The position numbers were made by a program, and so were the translations under genes. The notes under the pieces are model-generated. The model did not search any database. It saw nothing but the letters and a program-made list of their open reading frames with translations, and was not told where the DNA came from. From the NCBI RefSeq assembly GCF_003010965.1, contig NZ_PGGM01000003.1, positions 62,001-126,000 on the forward strand: a DNA stretch of 64,000 bases, in the 5' to 3' direction. Source of the stretch: Phyllobacterium sophorae. GTDB taxonomy: Bacteria; Pseudomonadota; Alphaproteobacteria; Rhizobiales; Rhizobiaceae. Positions 1 to 9,322 of this stretch are shown here, piece after piece. Each line of letters opens with the position of its first letter. Positions within the stretch are counted from its first letter, which is position 1.

Positions 1-338
1 TCATCATCCAGAAAGACCAGAACATCGGCGTAGCGGGCTGCTACCTGGAGAATCCGGTTGCGCTGGCACGTCAAACCTCTTGGGGCGAGCATGAGTTCGA
101 CGCCAGGACAATCGGCAAGGCCGGCGGCATCCTCGCTGTCTGGCACGCAAACGAATATCCGTTCTGGGCGATTTTCCAAGCTGGTAAGATAGTCGACAGT
201 CTTTCGCAAAACCGCCGGGCGTCTCGCCGAAGCTATGCCAACGGCAGTCCTGATCTGAGGGCCTGCGCGCGTAGCCGCAGCCACGACTGGTTCGATTGTT
301 CCCCCTTGTCCGGTAATATCTGCGATAGCCACGGTCAT
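1..338 (-). CDS. Family 2-type glycosyltransferase, 3' part cut by window edge
   Basis: About 112 N-terminal residues are readable on the minus strand from an ATG at 338; the gene runs off the left edge. The protein opens with a short lead, then a stretch resembling the GT-A nucleotide-sugar fold of family 2 transferases (RTAVGIASARRP, then a conserved spacing to FVCVPDSED) and ends at LVFLDD, where the acidic pair fits the DXD-like metal/nucleotide site. The ATG overlaps the stop of the upstream Wzz-like gene by 4 bp (ATGA), so the two are translationally coupled. It probably adds a sugar to the exopolysaccharide repeat unit at the cytoplasmic membrane. The substrate cannot be told from this fragment. 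Confidence 0.72.
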   Translation of the reverse strand, partial: MTVAIADITGQGGTIEPVVAAATRAGPQIRTAVGIASARRPAVLRKTVDYLTSLENRPERIFVCVPDSEDAAGLADCPGVELMLAPRGLTCQRNRILQVAARYADVLVFLDD

Positions 339-2074
339 GACTCCATTCTCAGGGGTGCCTTGTTGATGACTGCGCCAAGCACGTCGGCGCCAACATTCCG
401 CAGGCTGTCGATAGCTCTGATAGCCTCGTCGATGGACGTGCGCCCGTGCCAGGTTATGACCAAGACCGCATCCAGAAGAGGCGCGATCGCATTGGCGTCG
501 GCCGATTCAGAGAAGGGCGAGATATCGACGAACACGGCGTCATATACTTTTTTCAGGCTTTCGAGATTCAACTGCGTGCGGCAGGAACTCAAGCGCATAG
601 CTGGAGTAACGCCCCGCACAGTGCCGAGCGGGAGAAATCGCAATGTGGGCATGACGGGCAATATCGCCTCGCGGAGAAGTTCGGCATCATCGAGAACGTT
701 GGCAAGGCCTATCGTGCTATCGGGCGCAATCGAACCGCTGAGGGATGGTTTGTCAGCGGCCGCATCGATAAGAAGTGTACGGGATCCCGACTCGGCGCAT
801 AAGACTGCAAGCTCGCAGGCTATCGTCGATGCTCCGCTCCTTCGATTGACACCGACGATTCCAATGACAACGACCTTTCGCTTCCGCCGGAGCCCTACCA
901 TCGTTGCACTTAGTTCCGCCATGCCCGGTATGAACGGATAGGTAATGGCGCTGCCGCTGTCAGCCTCGGCCGCCAAAAACCCACCGGGTCGACCCTTCCG
1001 GGTTTTCCCCGAATTTGCCAGCGATGTGACGAAGGGTACGCCCGCTGCATCTGCGAACCGTCGGACCCGAACGATACGGCGGTCGCCGGCGTGGCGAATC
1101 ATGCCGAGCATCGCACCCGCACTCGCTCCCAACACAGACGCAAAGCCGATAATGAGTGCACTGCGCGGCCGTGCCTTGGAAAGCGGCGAGGTCGCTGGCG
1201 AAACGATCGTGGCATCAGATACGGGGTCGGATATGCGCTGCTTGGCCTCGGAATATTGTGTAAGAGTACTCTCATAGAGCGCGCGGCGGGCCGCAGCGGC
1301 ACTTTGCAGTTCTACGAGCTTGAACTGATCACGCGGGTTACTCTTGAAGCCGGCAAGGTCATTGGCCGCGTCGGTCAGTCCGCGCTGTTGTTCGACCAGG
1401 AACTTTTCCAGCCAATCGCTATACTGCTGAGAGGCCTGGGCCTTCATCAGCACATTTTTCCGGATGTATTCCCGCGCAACGGTATCGGCAATTGCCACAG
1501 CCTTTTTGGCGGTGGATGCGGAGGCCGAAATCTCGAGGATCATCGAATGCCCGATCTGACGCATTGCCACGTTGTTTCGCAATCTGGCAATGGCGCGATC
1601 TGATTTGTTCGTTGCTCCTGCCGCAGGGCCTGTCGTCCCCCGTGACTCCGGATCGTCGGTCAAACTCCGCGCCAGCCAATCCTTTCCGGTGTCAAGCAGC
1701 GAAGGTGCGCTGCGGGCAAAATCGGGGTCGTTGGCGAGGTCGAGCGATTTCGCCGTTGCACCGAACACATCGTTGGACCTGGCAATTTCCAACTGGGCCT
1801 CCAGAAATGCGTCTTCGGCGAATGCCTTCTGCGCTTCAGAACCATTCAGCTTAGGAGAGACGAACAGCTGCGTGGTCGCAATATAAGTGGGCTGGGCAAT
1901 CAGGAGGTAACCCACAGCCATCGCGACGAAGATGCTGGTCGTAATGACGATCCATCGCCACCGCATCCGTAAGAAAAACTGTATGTCCCGGAGGGTCAGT
2001 GGCGAGCTCTCCCTAGGGCTCGCGCTGGGCAAGGATATCGACGAAACACCGCTGAATGTGTGGCTGGAAGTCAT
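335..2074 (-). CDS. Wzz/BY-kinase-like exopolysaccharide chain-length protein (ExoP/GumC type)
   Basis: About 579 aa. A Wzz-type membrane domain begins with a transmembrane segment near residues 41-60, followed by a periplasmic coiled region with Gln/Ala-rich helices and a second membrane segment near 306-328. The C-terminal half resembles a P-loop BY-kinase domain (VVVIGIVG, then GVNRRSGAST, and a Walker B-like AVFVDISP near 512-519). The P-loop lacks the usual Lys before Ser/Thr, and there is no tyrosine cluster at the C-terminus, so kinase activity is doubtful; a co-polymerase role controlling chain length or export is the better guess. I chose the ATG at 2074 over a TTG 15 bp upstream because a purine-rich GGATGAG precedes it. 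It is followed by the GT2 gene with a 4-bp overlap and preceded by the priming transferase, all on one strand. Confidence 0.85.
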   Translation of the reverse strand: MTSSHTFSGVSSISLPSASPRESSPLTLRDIQFFLRMRWRWIVITTSIFVAMAVGYLLIAQPTYIATTQLFVSPKLNGSEAQKAFAEDAFLEAQLEIARSNDVFGATAKSLDLANDPDFARSAPSLLDTGKDWLARSLTDDPESRGTTGPAAGATNKSDRAIARLRNNVAMRQIGHSMILEISASASTAKKAVAIADTVAREYIRKNVLMKAQASQQYSDWLEKFLVEQQRGLTDAANDLAGFKSNPRDQFKLVELQSAAAARRALYESTLTQYSEAKQRISDPVSDATIVSPATSPLSKARPRSALIIGFASVLGASAGAMLGMIRHAGDRRIVRVRRFADAAGVPFVTSLANSGKTRKGRPGGFLAAEADSGSAITYPFIPGMAELSATMVGLRRKRKVVVIGIVGVNRRSGASTIACELAVLCAESGSRTLLIDAAADKPSLSGSIAPDSTIGLANVLDDAELLREAILPVMPTLRFLPLGTVRGVTPAMRLSSCRTQLNLESLKKVYDAVFVDISPFSESADANAIAPLLDAVLVITWHGRTSIDEAIRAIDSLRNVGADVLGAVINKAPLRMES

Positions 2075-2167
2075 TTCATTCTCATCCAAAATCGCTGGTG
2101 GCCATATGCTTCGCTTGGGAAAGCGGAGAGGTCTGGACAGGTAGGGAGCGTTCTCCTTTGAGCAGGG

Positions 2168-2878
2168 CTAGTACGAGCCGCGGTGCGAAAACAGGACCGG
2201 AACTGTCTTCGCCATGATCACAAAGTCCCAGGCGAGCGACCAGTTTTGGAGGTACTGAACATCAAGACTGACGCGTTGCTGGTAGCTGACATCGTTGCGT
2301 CCGCTGATTTGCCAGTGCCCCGTCAGGCCCGGGCGGCCGGCCATATAGGACCAAACATGCTCTCCATAAAGGGGGAGTTCCTCGCAGGTGATTGGCCGTG
2401 GGCCCACGAGGCTCATCTCGCCCCGCACGATGTTGATCAGTTGCGGGAGTTCGTCGATGCTTGATTCACGCAGGATTCCGCCGACGACCGTAACTCTGGG
2501 ATCGTTCTTTAGCTTTCGGGTTGCCTCCCATTCAATTTTCGCTTCTGGATTCGCATTCAGCAATTCCGTGAGATGAGCGCCTGCATCGGTTTTCATCGTG
2601 CGAAACTTGAGACATTTGAACGAAGCGCCGCCCAAGCCAATCCGGGTGTGAGAATAGAACACCGGGCCCCCATCACTGAATTTTACGATAATCGCTACTA
2701 TCAGGAGAAGCGGCGAAAGCAGCAGCAGCGCGGTACTCGCGATAATAACGTCCACAATACGCTTGGAGGATCTGCCGATCGGCTCGGATATGGCCCCCCG
2801 CTGCCTTCTTCCTTGTTCGGTCTTTGCGACGCCTGACCAGGATTTGCCAACTTCAATTCGCTGTGCTTCCCACGTCAT
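2168..2878 (-). CDS. exoY: ExoY-like undecaprenyl-phosphate sugar-1-phosphate transferase
   Basis: 236 aa. This is a bacterial sugar transferase that starts lipid-linked repeat-unit assembly by moving a hexose-1-phosphate onto undecaprenyl phosphate. A single membrane hairpin lies near residues 42-66, followed by the family motifs KFRTM (about 91-95), DELPQLINIVRGEMSLVGPRP (about 142-162) and the C-terminal GRPGLTGHWQISGRN block. Length and ending match S. meliloti ExoY-type proteins, which are short and lack the N-terminal membrane domain of WbaP. The ATG at 2878 has GGGAGA upstream; a TTG directly before it is less likely. It is first in a minus-strand operon with the Wzz-like gene (93-bp gap) and the GT2 gene. 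The sugar specificity is inferred from ExoY and not proven. Confidence 0.88.
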   Translation of the reverse strand: MTWEAQRIEVGKSWSGVAKTEQGRRQRGAISEPIGRSSKRIVDVIIASTALLLLSPLLLIVAIIVKFSDGGPVFYSHTRIGLGGASFKCLKFRTMKTDAGAHLTELLNANPEAKIEWEATRKLKNDPRVTVVGGILRESSIDELPQLINIVRGEMSLVGPRPITCEELPLYGEHVWSYMAGRPGLTGHWQISGRNDVSYQQRVSLDVQYLQNWSLAWDFVIMAKTVPVLFSHRGSY

Positions 2879-3215
2879 CAATCGTCTCCCAGAATGTTCC
2901 GGTTAGATCCAAAGCTTGATGCAGCGCAACCGGGTTGTCTGTGACCGAGGTCATAATCGAGGATAAAAATCGATGCTAATAAAGTAATAGAGCACAGAAA
3001 GTCGCTTCGATAGTTAGTCTAGACTAGATCGAACGGATTAGTTCTAGATAATTCGATCTAGATTTATAGATGTTCTGTCTGTCAATTCGAGGCGAACTTT
3101 GGATTGAGACTTCACGCGTGAAATCATTAATTCAATTGGATCGATGGATCTTGGACACCAACACGAAGACAAGAAGCGAGTTAGTATAGTTGCCGACGAC
3201 TTTTGGAGAGCCCCG
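2879..3215. promoter_or_regulatory. Divergent promoter region of the exopolysaccharide locus with CTAG-centred palindromes
   Basis: This 337-bp AT-rich gap separates the two arms of the polysaccharide locus. A perfect 12-bp palindrome TAGTCTAGACTA lies at 3015-3026, and an inverted repeat CTAGAT-N6-ATCTAG at 3044-3061. Such paired dyads in a divergent promoter are typical regulator sites. No protein can be assigned to them from sequence alone. Confidence 0.5.
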
Positions 3216-4547
3216 ATGAGCGATAGAAGCCAAGTTGGTCGTGATCCAAATCGCTCGGCTCGTTCGGCGATAGGTGTTGAACGCGTGGTCATTATCGATG
3301 ATTACTCCACCGCGCGAGGTGGCGCGACCGCGCTGTCGCTGCTTTCCGCCAAGCTTTTTCGAAGCTCCGATATCCCCGCGACTTACATTTGCGGCGACGA
3401 CGGCGTAAATGCAGAGCTCGCCGCGATCGGGGTCTCTGTTATTCCACTTCACGGCCGCGATCTGATGAACGCCGAACGTACCAAAGCCTTCGTTACCGGC
3501 ATCTACAACATCTGTGCGGCACGGATGATCGCGGCGTGGATTCTTGCAAACGACACTCCACACACGGCCTATCACGTTCATGGTTGGTCCAAGATACTAT
3601 CGCCGGCGGTATTCAGTGCGCTGGGGCCTGTGGCCAGACGATGTGTGGTGCACGCCCACGATTTCTTCATGGCTTGCCCCAACGGCGCGTTCTTTGATTA
3701 CCAGGCGCAAGAGATCTGTCTCCGACGTCCGCTTGGAGTTGGCTGCATGGCGACCACCTGCGATAAGCGAAGCTATCCGCACAAATTATGGAGAGCGGCC
3801 CGGAGCTGGAATGTCGTTCGCCTTTTAAGAAATCATGGCGAATTCGGCAGAATTATCCTGCCGCACGAAAAAATGGCGAGCTTCTTCCTTAAGGCCGGCT
3901 TTCAGCCCGAACGCCTGAAAACAATCCGTAATCCAGTCGCTCGATTTTCTGCCGAACGCGTTGCGGCGGAGAGCAATGACGAGTTCATCTTTATCGGCCG
4001 CCTGGACGAGGAAAAGGGTGTGGAAGACGCAGTGGCCGCAACGCGCAGAGCAGGCGCAAGGCTTTGCGTAATTGGTGACGGGCCACTCATGAAGCGGGTT
4101 GCAACAGCTGGAGAACACGTCAGGACTCTCGGCTGGAAGTCGCATGCGGAGATCGGATCAATCATCCGCCAGGCGAGCGCACTTTTGATGCCCTCGCGCT
4201 ATCCTGAACCCTTTGGCCTCGTCGCCATTGAAGCGGCCGGGTGCGGTATCCCCGTCATCCTGTCTCGAAGTGCGTTCCTTGCCGAGGAGATGCAGGCGGC
4301 AGGCATAGCGCTTTCATGCGATACCAAGGACGAGCGGGCCTTCTCAGATACTTTGACGACATTTCGGCGAATGCCAAAACACGAGGTTCGCCAGATGAGC
4401 GAGCGGGCCTTCCGGCTGTCGCAAAACCTCGCATCGACGCATGAAGAATGGCGAGACGCGCTTCTTGCACAATACAGCAGCTTGACTTCCGAAAGTATGG
4501 CGCTCCGGCCGTCGGACGCGCTGATTGTATCAGGAGCCTCGAGATGA
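3216..4547 (+). CDS. Family 4 glycosyltransferase (GT-B fold)
   Basis: 443 aa from the ATG at 3216, which has GGAGAG five bases upstream; an in-frame ATG at 3144 would add 24 residues without family resemblance. The N-terminal Rossmann half begins with VVIIDDYSTARGGA, a donor or acceptor-binding glycine-rich loop. The C-terminal half has the GT4 signature: FIGRLDEEKGVEDAV, VIGDGPL, LGWKSHAEI, and the E-x7-E catalytic region PSRYPEPFGLVAIEAAGCG. It acts in the cytoplasm on lipid-linked exopolysaccharide intermediates. Its stop overlaps the ATG of the next glycosyltransferase (ATGA), so the two are probably made together. The acceptor and linkage are unknown. Confidence 0.87.
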   Translation: MSDRSQVGRDPNRSARSAIGVERVVIIDDYSTARGGATALSLLSAKLFRSSDIPATYICGDDGVNAELAAIGVSVIPLHGRDLMNAERTKAFVTGIYNICAARMIAAWILANDTPHTAYHVHGWSKILSPAVFSALGPVARRCVVHAHDFFMACPNGAFFDYQAQEICLRRPLGVGCMATTCDKRSYPHKLWRAARSWNVVRLLRNHGEFGRIILPHEKMASFFLKAGFQPERLKTIRNPVARFSAERVAAESNDEFIFIGRLDEEKGVEDAVAATRRAGARLCVIGDGPLMKRVATAGEHVRTLGWKSHAEIGSIIRQASALLMPSRYPEPFGLVAIEAAGCGIPVILSRSAFLAEEMQAAGIALSCDTKDERAFSDTLTTFRRMPKHEVRQMSERAFRLSQNLASTHEEWRDALLAQYSSLTSESMALRPSDALIVSGASR

Positions 4548-5788
4548 CCTTGGAAGCGAGCACACCACTGCCGAAAGCGATGGCGTTTCTGACAGATCCA
4601 CCAACGGTGGCGCCAAGTTCAGCCGGCAAAATCCGCAGCCGAAGCGAAACGGAGCATCTTCGCGTGGCCATTGTGCATTATTGGCTCGTATCGATGCGCG
4701 GTGGCGAGAAGGTGGTTGAGGAGCTTTGCCAAATGTTTCCGCACGCCGATATATTCACCCTCGTCTGCGACCCGGAGCGCCTCAGCGACCGTTTGAAGAG
4801 ACGCAACATTCGCACCTCCTTTCTGCAAAAGATTCCCGGTGCGAAACGCCACTACCCAAAAATGTTGCCGCTGATGCCCTTCGCGCTCGAGCAATTCGAT
4901 CTGCAGGATTATGATCTGGTGTTGTCGAGCGAATCCGGGCCAGCAAAAGGCGTGATCACGCGGGCAGATGCCCTTCATATTTGTTACTGTCATTCGCCGA
5001 TGCGCTACATTTGGGATCAATTCCATGTGTACCAACGTGGGCTTCCGTGGCTGGGTCGGGCGTTGATGTCCGTCACTGCTCCAATATTGCGGGCGTGGGA
5101 CGTGACGACCGCTTCAAGGGTAGATGTCTTCGTGGCGAATTCCAACTACGTGGCGAGCCGGATACGGCGCTATTACGATCGCGAGGCCGCGGTCATCCAT
5201 CCACCGGTTGCAATCGAAGATTTTGCGATTCGCGAGGGCAGGGGTGAGTTCTATCTCTATGCGGGGCAGCTGACGGCCTACAAGCGTCCCGATATTGCCG
5301 TTCAGGCTTGTACCGAGACAGGCAGGAAATTGGTCGTGATAGGCGAGGGTGAGCAAGCAGCTTTCCTGAAGTCGATCGCCGGACCCAACGTTGAATTTCT
5401 GGGCCACCAACCCGTCCACGTCCTGAGCGACCATCTCGCACGGTGCCGCGCCTTGTTGTTCCCCGGAACGGAAGATTTCGGAATTCTGCCTGTGGAAGCA
5501 ATGGCATCGGGGCGGCCAGTTTTGGCTTATGACGCCGGCGGTGCACGGGAGACCGTCTCCACACCCCATGTCGGTTTTCGCTTCGCACCGCAGAGCAAAG
5601 AGGGCCTGATTGAAACGATGGCAGCGTTCGAGGCGGTCGAAGACGATTTCGATCCAAATGCGATCCGCGCCCATGCCGAGAAATTCTCCTCCGCGGTATT
5701 CCGAAATCAACTCACCGCCCTGATCGAAAATGAATTGTCCAGGCAAACCGAACCCTCCGCTCATTCTATGCCAAGATGGTCGAGCTGA
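4544..5788 (+). CDS. Family 4 glycosyltransferase
   Basis: 414 aa from the ATG at 4544, which overlaps the upstream stop by 4 bp. It has the GT-B layout: an N-terminal half starting at VAIVHYWLVSMRGGEKVVEE, typical of rhizobial exopolysaccharide GT4 enzymes, and a C-terminal UDP-sugar-binding half with YLYAGQLTAYKRPDIAVQA, VIGEGEQ, LGHQPV and the E-x7-E region FPGTEDFGILPVEAMASGRPV. It likely adds another sugar to the repeat unit built on the ExoY-primed lipid. It is separated by 126 bp from the flippase gene on the same strand. The specific donor sugar is not predictable here. Confidence 0.87.
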   Translation: MTLEASTPLPKAMAFLTDPPTVAPSSAGKIRSRSETEHLRVAIVHYWLVSMRGGEKVVEELCQMFPHADIFTLVCDPERLSDRLKRRNIRTSFLQKIPGAKRHYPKMLPLMPFALEQFDLQDYDLVLSSESGPAKGVITRADALHICYCHSPMRYIWDQFHVYQRGLPWLGRALMSVTAPILRAWDVTTASRVDVFVANSNYVASRIRRYYDREAAVIHPPVAIEDFAIREGRGEFYLYAGQLTAYKRPDIAVQACTETGRKLVVIGEGEQAAFLKSIAGPNVEFLGHQPVHVLSDHLARCRALLFPGTEDFGILPVEAMASGRPVLAYDAGGARETVSTPHVGFRFAPQSKEGLIETMAAFEAVEDDFDPNAIRAHAEKFSSAVFRNQLTALIENELSRQTEPSAHSMPRWSS

Positions 5789-5914
5789 TGGCCTGCGCAT
5801 TGTGCAGTCAGGGCATTGTGGGTCCTGATCCGTCGCGGGCTGCGCTCGGAATCGTTCGGACCCCCGAGAGATTGATTGGTTTATTGCAATCCAGTGCAAT
5901 CGACGAGGTTAGTC

Positions 5915-7396
5915 GTGTCAAGCGTATCGCATAGGACTGCCACCGCGAGTCTCTGGACCATTGGCGGAAAATTGTTGGCGCGAATGCTGGATTTCGTGAG
6001 CCTGCTGGTGCTGGCGAGGCTTCTGAGGCCAGAAGATTTCGGCCTGGTCGCCATAGCAACGTCGGTTTTGGTAATAGTCGAAGCAATTCTCGACCTTCCG
6101 CTGAATCAGGCTTTAATCCGTCAGCCCGCCCTCACAGCACGGATGCTTGACACCGCCTTTACCCTGGGCGTCCTTCGGGGGGCGGCCATAAGCCTTACAA
6201 TGGTCACCATCTCCTGGCCGATCGCTTTTTTCTACGGCGACCCGCGACTTGTCCCGCTTGTCGCCACTCTCTCCATCGCGCCCACCATGCGCAGCCTCAT
6301 CAGTCCTCGCATGGTTCTTTTCATGCAGCGCTTTGATTTCAAGCGCGAATTCGCGCTTGATATCATTACCAAGGCAGCGACGCTCCTATTCGCGGTGAGT
6401 GTAGTACTGACGACGGGCAGTTACTGGGGATTGGCTATCGGAGCGATCGCGGGACCATTTGCCGCGGCAATTACCTCGTATGTCTTCGCACCGATGCGTC
6501 CGCACCTGACCCTCTCCGAGTGGAGCCGCTTTCAAGACATGATTGGTTGGAACACAGTCTCTCAAATCTTGAGCTCCATTAACTGGCAACTGGATCGGCT
6601 TCTGCTGCCCCGCTTTACGAGTCTGTCGATGTTTGGCGCTTTCAGCGTGGCGGACAATCTTGCCGGAATTCCGCATCAAACTTTTGTGGGGCCGTTGATG
6701 CGCCCCCTGATGGCGGCATTTTCAAGTGTAGAGGAACATCGCAAGCTGGTGGCAGCCTATCTCAAGGCGACAAGCGCCATCACCTTGGTCGCTGCTCCCG
6801 TTCTCTTGATAATCGCCTTTCTTGCCGAGCCGATCGTGCGCATCACTGTCGGCGAGAACTGGTCCCTTGCCGCCCCCATTCTTCGATGGCTCTGTGTAGT
6901 CAGCGTGATGGGCCTTCCATCAACCATGATGCCGGCGCTGGCGATGGTGTTGGATAATACTCGCTACGTTGCGTTCAGGATGTTGGTGGAGTTCGCTGTA
7001 AGAGCACCTTTGACGCTCGTGGGCATAGCCTATTTCGGGCTCGTAGGAGCAATCGTTGCTCGACTCATGGCAATGTTCGTGGCCTATGCCGCGTCAATGG
7101 TCATCGCAAAACGGCTGATCGGAGCGACGTGGGGCGCACAACTCCATGCTTTCGTTAGACCGCTTGCCGCGACCCTGCCAATGATCGGCTTTCTGGCCTG
7201 CGTGGAGCCCATGCTGGCGCCAATGCCTGTGGGCCTCAACCTTATCGCCGGTTTGACGTTGTGCGGCGGAGCTGCGCTGCTGATCTTTTGGGCCGGTGCA
7301 TTGCTGCTTTGGCAACTCGCCGAAAAACCCGATGGCCTTGAAGCCATCGTCGTTCAGAAACTTTCGCCACGAAGGAAGAAAGCGATCACCTCGTGA
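5915..7396 (+). CDS. Polysaccharide flippase, Wzx/PST type
   Basis: 493 aa if translation starts at the GTG at 5915, which has GAGG six bases upstream; an upstream TTG at 5876 has no such site. The protein is strongly hydrophobic with about 12-14 membrane helices spread from FVSLLVLARLL near the N-terminus to the final LLIFWAGALLLWQL. It resembles the MATE-like polysaccharide transporters that flip undecaprenyl-linked repeat units across the inner membrane; the N-terminal SLWTIGGKLLARMLDFVSLL is typical of rhizobial ExoT/lipopolysaccharide exporters. It lies between the glycosyltransferases and the glycanase, as expected for a Wzx/Wzy pathway. No Wzy polymerase is visible inside this window. 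Confidence 0.85.
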   Translation: MSSVSHRTATASLWTIGGKLLARMLDFVSLLVLARLLRPEDFGLVAIATSVLVIVEAILDLPLNQALIRQPALTARMLDTAFTLGVLRGAAISLTMVTISWPIAFFYGDPRLVPLVATLSIAPTMRSLISPRMVLFMQRFDFKREFALDIITKAATLLFAVSVVLTTGSYWGLAIGAIAGPFAAAITSYVFAPMRPHLTLSEWSRFQDMIGWNTVSQILSSINWQLDRLLLPRFTSLSMFGAFSVADNLAGIPHQTFVGPLMRPLMAAFSSVEEHRKLVAAYLKATSAITLVAAPVLLIIAFLAEPIVRITVGENWSLAAPILRWLCVVSVMGLPSTMMPALAMVLDNTRYVAFRMLVEFAVRAPLTLVGIAYFGLVGAIVARLMAMFVAYAASMVIAKRLIGATWGAQLHAFVRPLAATLPMIGFLACVEPMLAPMPVGLNLIAGLTLCGGAALLIFWAGALLLWQLAEKPDGLEAIVVQKLSPRRKKAITS

Positions 7397-7441
7397 TCGA
7401 AATCATTGACGCCTGGATTGGCATCTTCGGAGGAGCAAAAG

Positions 7442-8269
7442 ATGCATCGCTCTTTATCTGCCAAACGCTTTATGACCGCTGCTGCTTTCATGCTCCTGGT
7501 CGCAATCGACCAGCCCGCGCGCGCGCAGGAGCAGATCGACATCGCCAAGTTCGACATGACGTTGGAGGAAAACTTCGACAAGCTGGACGTATCCCCCTGG
7601 GGTGAGAACGGCTCACGCTGGATTGCTCACACACCTTGGAACGGTGATTTCGGCGATGCCCGTTTCACCGACCCTACAGACGGATTTCCCTTCACCGTTG
7701 ATGCCGGAGTTCTGCGTATCGAGGCTCGCAAAGGACCCGATGGAAAATGGCGTTCGGGCCTTCTGGCGTCAACGAATCCCAAAGGACAGGGCTTCTCGCA
7801 GCAGTTCGGTTACTTCGAGGCGCGCATGAAGTTGCCACCGGGAAAGGGAGTCTGGCCGGCTTTCTGGCTGATCGGGATCGATCGCTCGAAGTTGACCGCA
7901 GAAATCGATGTGATGGAATATTACGGCCGGGTTCCGTACGAATTCAGTAGCGGCTATCACATCTGGCGCGCGAGCCACGGTGGTAAGGATTCCACGGACG
8001 GCCATTGGACTACGGTCGAAGATGGAACATTGAGCAACGAGTTTCATACCTATGGGGTAGAAATCAAACCGGAGAAAACAACGGTTTACCTTGATCGCAA
8101 GTCCATATGGAGTTTCGACACGCCGAGGGAGTTCCACATGCCATTCTACCCGTTGGTAAATCTAGCGTTGGGATCGGGATGGCCGATCGATGAGACGCCA
8201 AATCCCTCCTATTTGCTCGTAGACTATATTCACGTTTACAAGCGAAAGGCGCCAGATACCGCCGATTGA
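7442..8269 (+). CDS. Secreted GH16 endo-beta-glycanase (ExoK-like)
   Basis: 275 aa from the ATG at 7442 with a strong GGAGGAGC site. An N-terminal signal peptide (basic MHRSLSAKR, hydrophobic core, cleavage near ARA-QEQ at residues 26-31) directs export. The catalytic motif of family 16, EIDVMEYYG, sits at residues 154-162, with E154 as nucleophile and E159 as acid/base. Flanking FGYFEARMKLPPGKGVWPAF is also typical. Such enzymes (ExoK, ExsH) cleave nascent beta-glucan-containing exopolysaccharide and set its size. It ends the plus-strand arm, 45 bp after the flippase, and so probably acts on the polymer made here. Confidence 0.9.
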   Translation: MHRSLSAKRFMTAAAFMLLVAIDQPARAQEQIDIAKFDMTLEENFDKLDVSPWGENGSRWIAHTPWNGDFGDARFTDPTDGFPFTVDAGVLRIEARKGPDGKWRSGLLASTNPKGQGFSQQFGYFEARMKLPPGKGVWPAFWLIGIDRSKLTAEIDVMEYYGRVPYEFSSGYHIWRASHGGKDSTDGHWTTVEDGTLSNEFHTYGVEIKPEKTTVYLDRKSIWSFDTPREFHMPFYPLVNLALGSGWPIDETPNPSYLLVDYIHVYKRKAPDTAD

Positions 8270-8635
8270 CCTAGCGCTCGAAGAAGAGGCGTTAATGTCG
8301 TTTTTGTGGCGACGACCAATCCAGGGAGCAACGGTGATCTTCGCCGCAGTTGTCGCATCTGGCGCATTCGTCTCGCGCTTGCCGCTGCCGTCATGACGTT
8401 TTCGCGTTCTCGTGTTGCCGACCTTAGGTATAGGACCGATGCCGCATTGCAAACTGGACTAAAGTCCGATTTCGGCACAGCCAATATTTGGTAGGAATGA
8501 CGCCTGCATTTTCTGCCGCGGTCGGCTGCGCATTGGAACTTGCCGGGGCGATCGCACCCAGAGGGGACTCTCGACCACTAGTGGACACTCTGAAGCATCC
8601 GCTAGGGCCACCAGATTGCGTTTGGGAGTTTGTCC
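8270..8635. other. Intergenic region without recognisable gene
   Basis: No convincing reading frame is seen. A perfect 10-bp palindrome CCACTAGTGG lies at 8575-8584, about 50 bp before the Crp/Fnr gene, and could be a regulator site. Otherwise nothing is recognised. Confidence 0.4.
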
Positions 8636-9322
8636 ATGGACGGATTGATTCACACGCTAGATTACGGCACCGCCGACACAGCGATTTCAGAAGTTGATGA
8701 ATTACCTTTCCCCCGTTCGAGCGCTCGCAGCTTCCGTCGCGGAGAAGTCATAGCGAGGGCAGGTTTTCTAGCTGACATGTTTGCTCGCGTGGAGCGCGGC
8801 TTTGTCAGCGCGAGAACGACCTTGGCCGACGGCAGGGAGTTCATTGTCGAAATTGTTCCCAAAGGCGGGTTCATCGGCGAAGTTGAGGTGCTGCACCGTG
8901 AGGCCTCAAATCTCGAATACCAGGCTAGTTCAGATTGCGAACTGCACTTTTTCGAAGGTCGCTTGCTCCGCAAAGCCTGCGCGAGCGATCCGAACTTTCA
9001 GGCCAAGGTTTTTTCCAGGGCACTGACGCGCGTTGCGGAGCTCGAGCTGCGCATCGTCTCGAATGCCGCATCATCGTTACAGTCGCGGCTTGCTAGCGCG
9101 CTGCTGCGCCTCTGCGCTGTCTACGGCAGCGAAGCGCCGAGTGGCCCGGACGAATTGACTATTTCGCAACACGACCTGGCCGCAACGCTACCGGCTTCCC
9201 GCGAAAAGGTGAATCAGTGTCTGCGCCGCCTTCGGGAGAACAGGATAATCGACGGAGCTCAAGGCAAGATTTACATTCTCAACCGGAGTGCGCTGGAAGC
9301 CTATGCCGAAGGCGGATCCTAG
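8636..9322 (+). CDS. Crp/Fnr family transcriptional regulator
   Basis: 228 aa from the ATG at 8636, preceded by GGGAG; a TTG two codons earlier is possible. The N-terminal half is a cyclic-nucleotide-type beta-barrel (GEVIARAGFLADMFARVERGFVSAR, then PKGGFIGEVEVLH). The C-terminal winged helix contains TISQHDLAATLPASREKVNQCLRRLRENRII, the family HTH. It lacks the N-terminal cysteine set of oxygen-sensing FNR, so it is likelier a Crp-like sensor of unknown ligand. It stands alone between the glycanase and the glycine-rich protein. Control of the nearby polysaccharide genes is possible but not shown. Confidence 0.88.
   Translation: MDGLIHTLDYGTADTAISEVDELPFPRSSARSFRRGEVIARAGFLADMFARVERGFVSARTTLADGREFIVEIVPKGGFIGEVEVLHREASNLEYQASSDCELHFFEGRLLRKACASDPNFQAKVFSRALTRVAELELRIVSNAASSLQSRLASALLRLCAVYGSEAPSGPDELTISQHDLAATLPASREKVNQCLRRLRENRIIDGAQGKIYILNRSALEAYAEGGS

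Noticed and set aside
306-941. 211-codon plus-strand frame opposite the Wzz-like gene
   Set aside because: Ser/Arg-rich composition typical of the complement of a GC-rich gene; the minus strand has the real domain structure.
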